From assembly GCA_964583615.1 (NCBI GenBank), contig CAZOWM010000072.1:1-8339 (forward strand): 8,339 bases of DNA, in the 5' to 3' direction. This document shows, in pieces, positions 7,435 through 8,339 of the stretch; within the stretch, counting starts at the first letter, position 1, and each line of letters begins with the position of its first letter. The position numbers and the translations under genes were made by a program. Under the pieces are notes generated by a model, which saw nothing but the letters and a program-made list of their open reading frames with translations, was not told where the DNA came from and ran no database searches. Origin of the DNA: CAZOWM01 sp964583615. GTDB lineage: Bacteria; Spirochaetota; B62-G9; DRHN01.

Positions 7435-8182
7435 TTACCTGTTCGAGAACACCGGAAGGTCGGTGAGCATGAGTTGTTTTTTCTCGAGTATCTTTTCAAA
7501 CACGAGCGCAGCCTCGACGATGAGGTCTCTGGCGATGGAGTCTCTCAGTGCCGCTGCTTTTGCCACGATTTCCGTTGTGACTCTGTTGATTTTGCCTTTC
7601 ACGATTTCCCTGATGAGGGTTTGCCCGCCTGAATTCAAGACCCTGATTGCTGCTGCCGCAATTGCATGCCCTCCTGCGATGACCTCGAGGCACCCCCTGT
7701 TTCCGCACTGGCAGAGCGGACCGGATACGCTCAGGCCGATGCCTGCGATCTTTCGGCAAATCACGCCCCCGGCCTCCTGAAAACAGCCTTCCGCGGCTTC
7801 GAGAATTGATTCGATGATGTGATCTCTGCCCGAGTAGACGTCCACGCTGCACTTTTTTTTGCAATGATGTTTCCGTGGAGATCCGTAATCACCGCAATAA
7901 TCTTTGTGATGCCAAGATCAATTCCTGAAAGATAGAAGGACTCAGGATTGAGCTCGATCAGGATCGGCCTTCTCCCTCCCTGTGAAACACCGTGTCCGTG
8001 CTCTCGGACGATTCCGAGCGTTGGAGCTCTGCGACGACATTCGATATGGTTGCGGGAGTGAGGTGTGTGATGCGGGCGAGCTCAGCCCGTGATATGCTGC
8101 TTTTCTGTTGCAGGATGGTGAGCACATTGAAGAAATTTTTCCCTCTCAGGATGTATTGTTTTTCTTCTGAGGGTGAGCCCAT
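7435..8182 (-). pseudogene. Degenerate ROK-family transcriptional repressor (NagC/Mlc/XylR type)
   Basis: Intact relatives are about 380-400 residues: an N-terminal winged helix-turn-helix that binds DNA and a sugar-kinase-like ROK domain that senses a sugar. From the ATG at 8182 the HTH is intact (about residues 30-54, ISRAELARITHLTPATISN). The frame is then lost near 8017-8021 and ends at 8158-8160 on the shifted path (stop at 7958-7960). A -1 shift restores LGIVREHGHGVSQGGRRP and GIDLGITKIIAVITDLHGN, which is clear ROK sequence. A second -1 shift is needed at the T8 run (7853-7860). The last frame gives GIGLSVSGP joined directly to LCQCGNRGCLE, so about 100 residues of the ROK core, including the usual sugar-binding and zinc-ligand histidine (EIGH) region, are missing. 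The C-terminus ends soon after TDLPVFSNR and also appears shortened. Sequencing error could explain the one-base shifts but not the missing blocks. Confidence 0.85.
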
Positions 8183-8305
8183 TTAATGCCGCCGGTCTTT
8201 ACAATAAATACCTTTCAATTTTTTCGTGAATGTGATATACATATTCTAAATAAAATACCATTAGTTAGTTTAAATAAAGCAATAGAAAAAAGTACAGGGG
8301 GCTGC
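8183..8305. promoter_or_regulatory. AT-rich divergent intergenic region
   Basis: This 123-bp region separates the ROK pseudogene (leftward) from a probable gene on the right (rightward) and is much richer in A+T than its surroundings. It holds two direct copies of TAAATAAA (8247-8254 and 8271-8278, 24 bp apart) and an adjacent TTAGTTAGTTT (8261-8271). ROK repressors commonly bind such divergent regions. A weak plus-strand promoter candidate is TTTCAA (8213-8218), 17 bp, TATACA (8236-8241). No perfect palindrome was found. Confidence 0.35.
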
Positions 8306-8339
8306 ATGGGGAAAAAAGATGGGAATGCCGTGAGGATGG
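8306..8339 (+). CDS. Start of a gene running off the window, product unknown
   Basis: An ATG at 8306 is preceded by AGGGGG (8296-8301) with a short 4-nt spacing, and opens a reading frame that stays open to the window end (MGKKDGNAVRM, then partial). The basic N-terminus would suit a signal peptide or membrane protein, but eleven codons cannot show this. Its divergent position beside a ROK repressor makes a sugar transport or sugar catabolism gene the natural guess; this is inference from context only. Confidence 0.4.
   Translation, partial: MGKKDGNAVRM

Noticed and set aside
1..8339. CRISPR array, insertion sequence, integrase or attachment site, including at the tRNA gene
   Set aside because: No regularly spaced repeats, no transposase or integrase motifs and no second copy of the tRNA end were seen.

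Overview
The window looks like a chromosomal stretch from a Gram-negative-type (two-membrane) bacterium of about 50% GC by eye. The first solute-binding protein has a classical signal peptide without a lipobox cysteine, so it should be soluble in a periplasm. The tRNA gene does not encode its 3' CCA. A YejABEF importer, a CsaA protein, a DUF6485-like Cys-rich protein and a NagC-type ROK regulator together would fit a spirochaete or another anaerobic didermic lineage. That placement is inference and uncertain.

Layout. (1) 14-85, minus: tRNA-Val(CAC) with its own strong promoter (94-121). (2) 158-1009, plus: an exported M15-family D-alanyl-D-alanine carboxypeptidase. (3) 1031-1070: a sigma70-type promoter whose -10 region overlaps a perfect 17-bp palindrome, a probable operator. 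(4) 1089-6759, plus: a complete ABC importer operon of the YejABEF type: periplasmic binding protein, two permeases, and a fused two-domain ATPase. The last three genes are tightly coupled (0-nt gap, then a 4-nt overlap). (5) 6816-7151, plus: CsaA, a small tRNA-binding protein. (6) 7226-7423, plus: a 65-residue protein with eight cysteines. (7) 7435-8182, minus: a decayed ROK-family repressor gene, with two -1 frameshifts, a missing block of about 100 residues in the middle and probably a shortened C-terminus. (8) 8183-8305: an AT-rich divergent intergenic region. (9) 8306-8339, plus: the probable first 11 codons of a gene that runs off the window.

How the genes may work together. The Yej transporter imports peptides or peptide-bearing compounds. 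The adjacent carboxypeptidase trims D-alanine from peptidoglycan peptides, which raises the possibility that the locus handles cell-wall peptides. The palindrome at the yejA promoter suggests control by a dimeric repressor, and its shape resembles Fur/PerR/Zur-type boxes. The broken ROK gene would ordinarily control itself and the divergent gene on the right; if the lesions are real, that control is lost. I saw no mobile element, CRISPR array or clearly new multi-gene system. The points most worth a second look are the palindrome and the damaged ROK gene.
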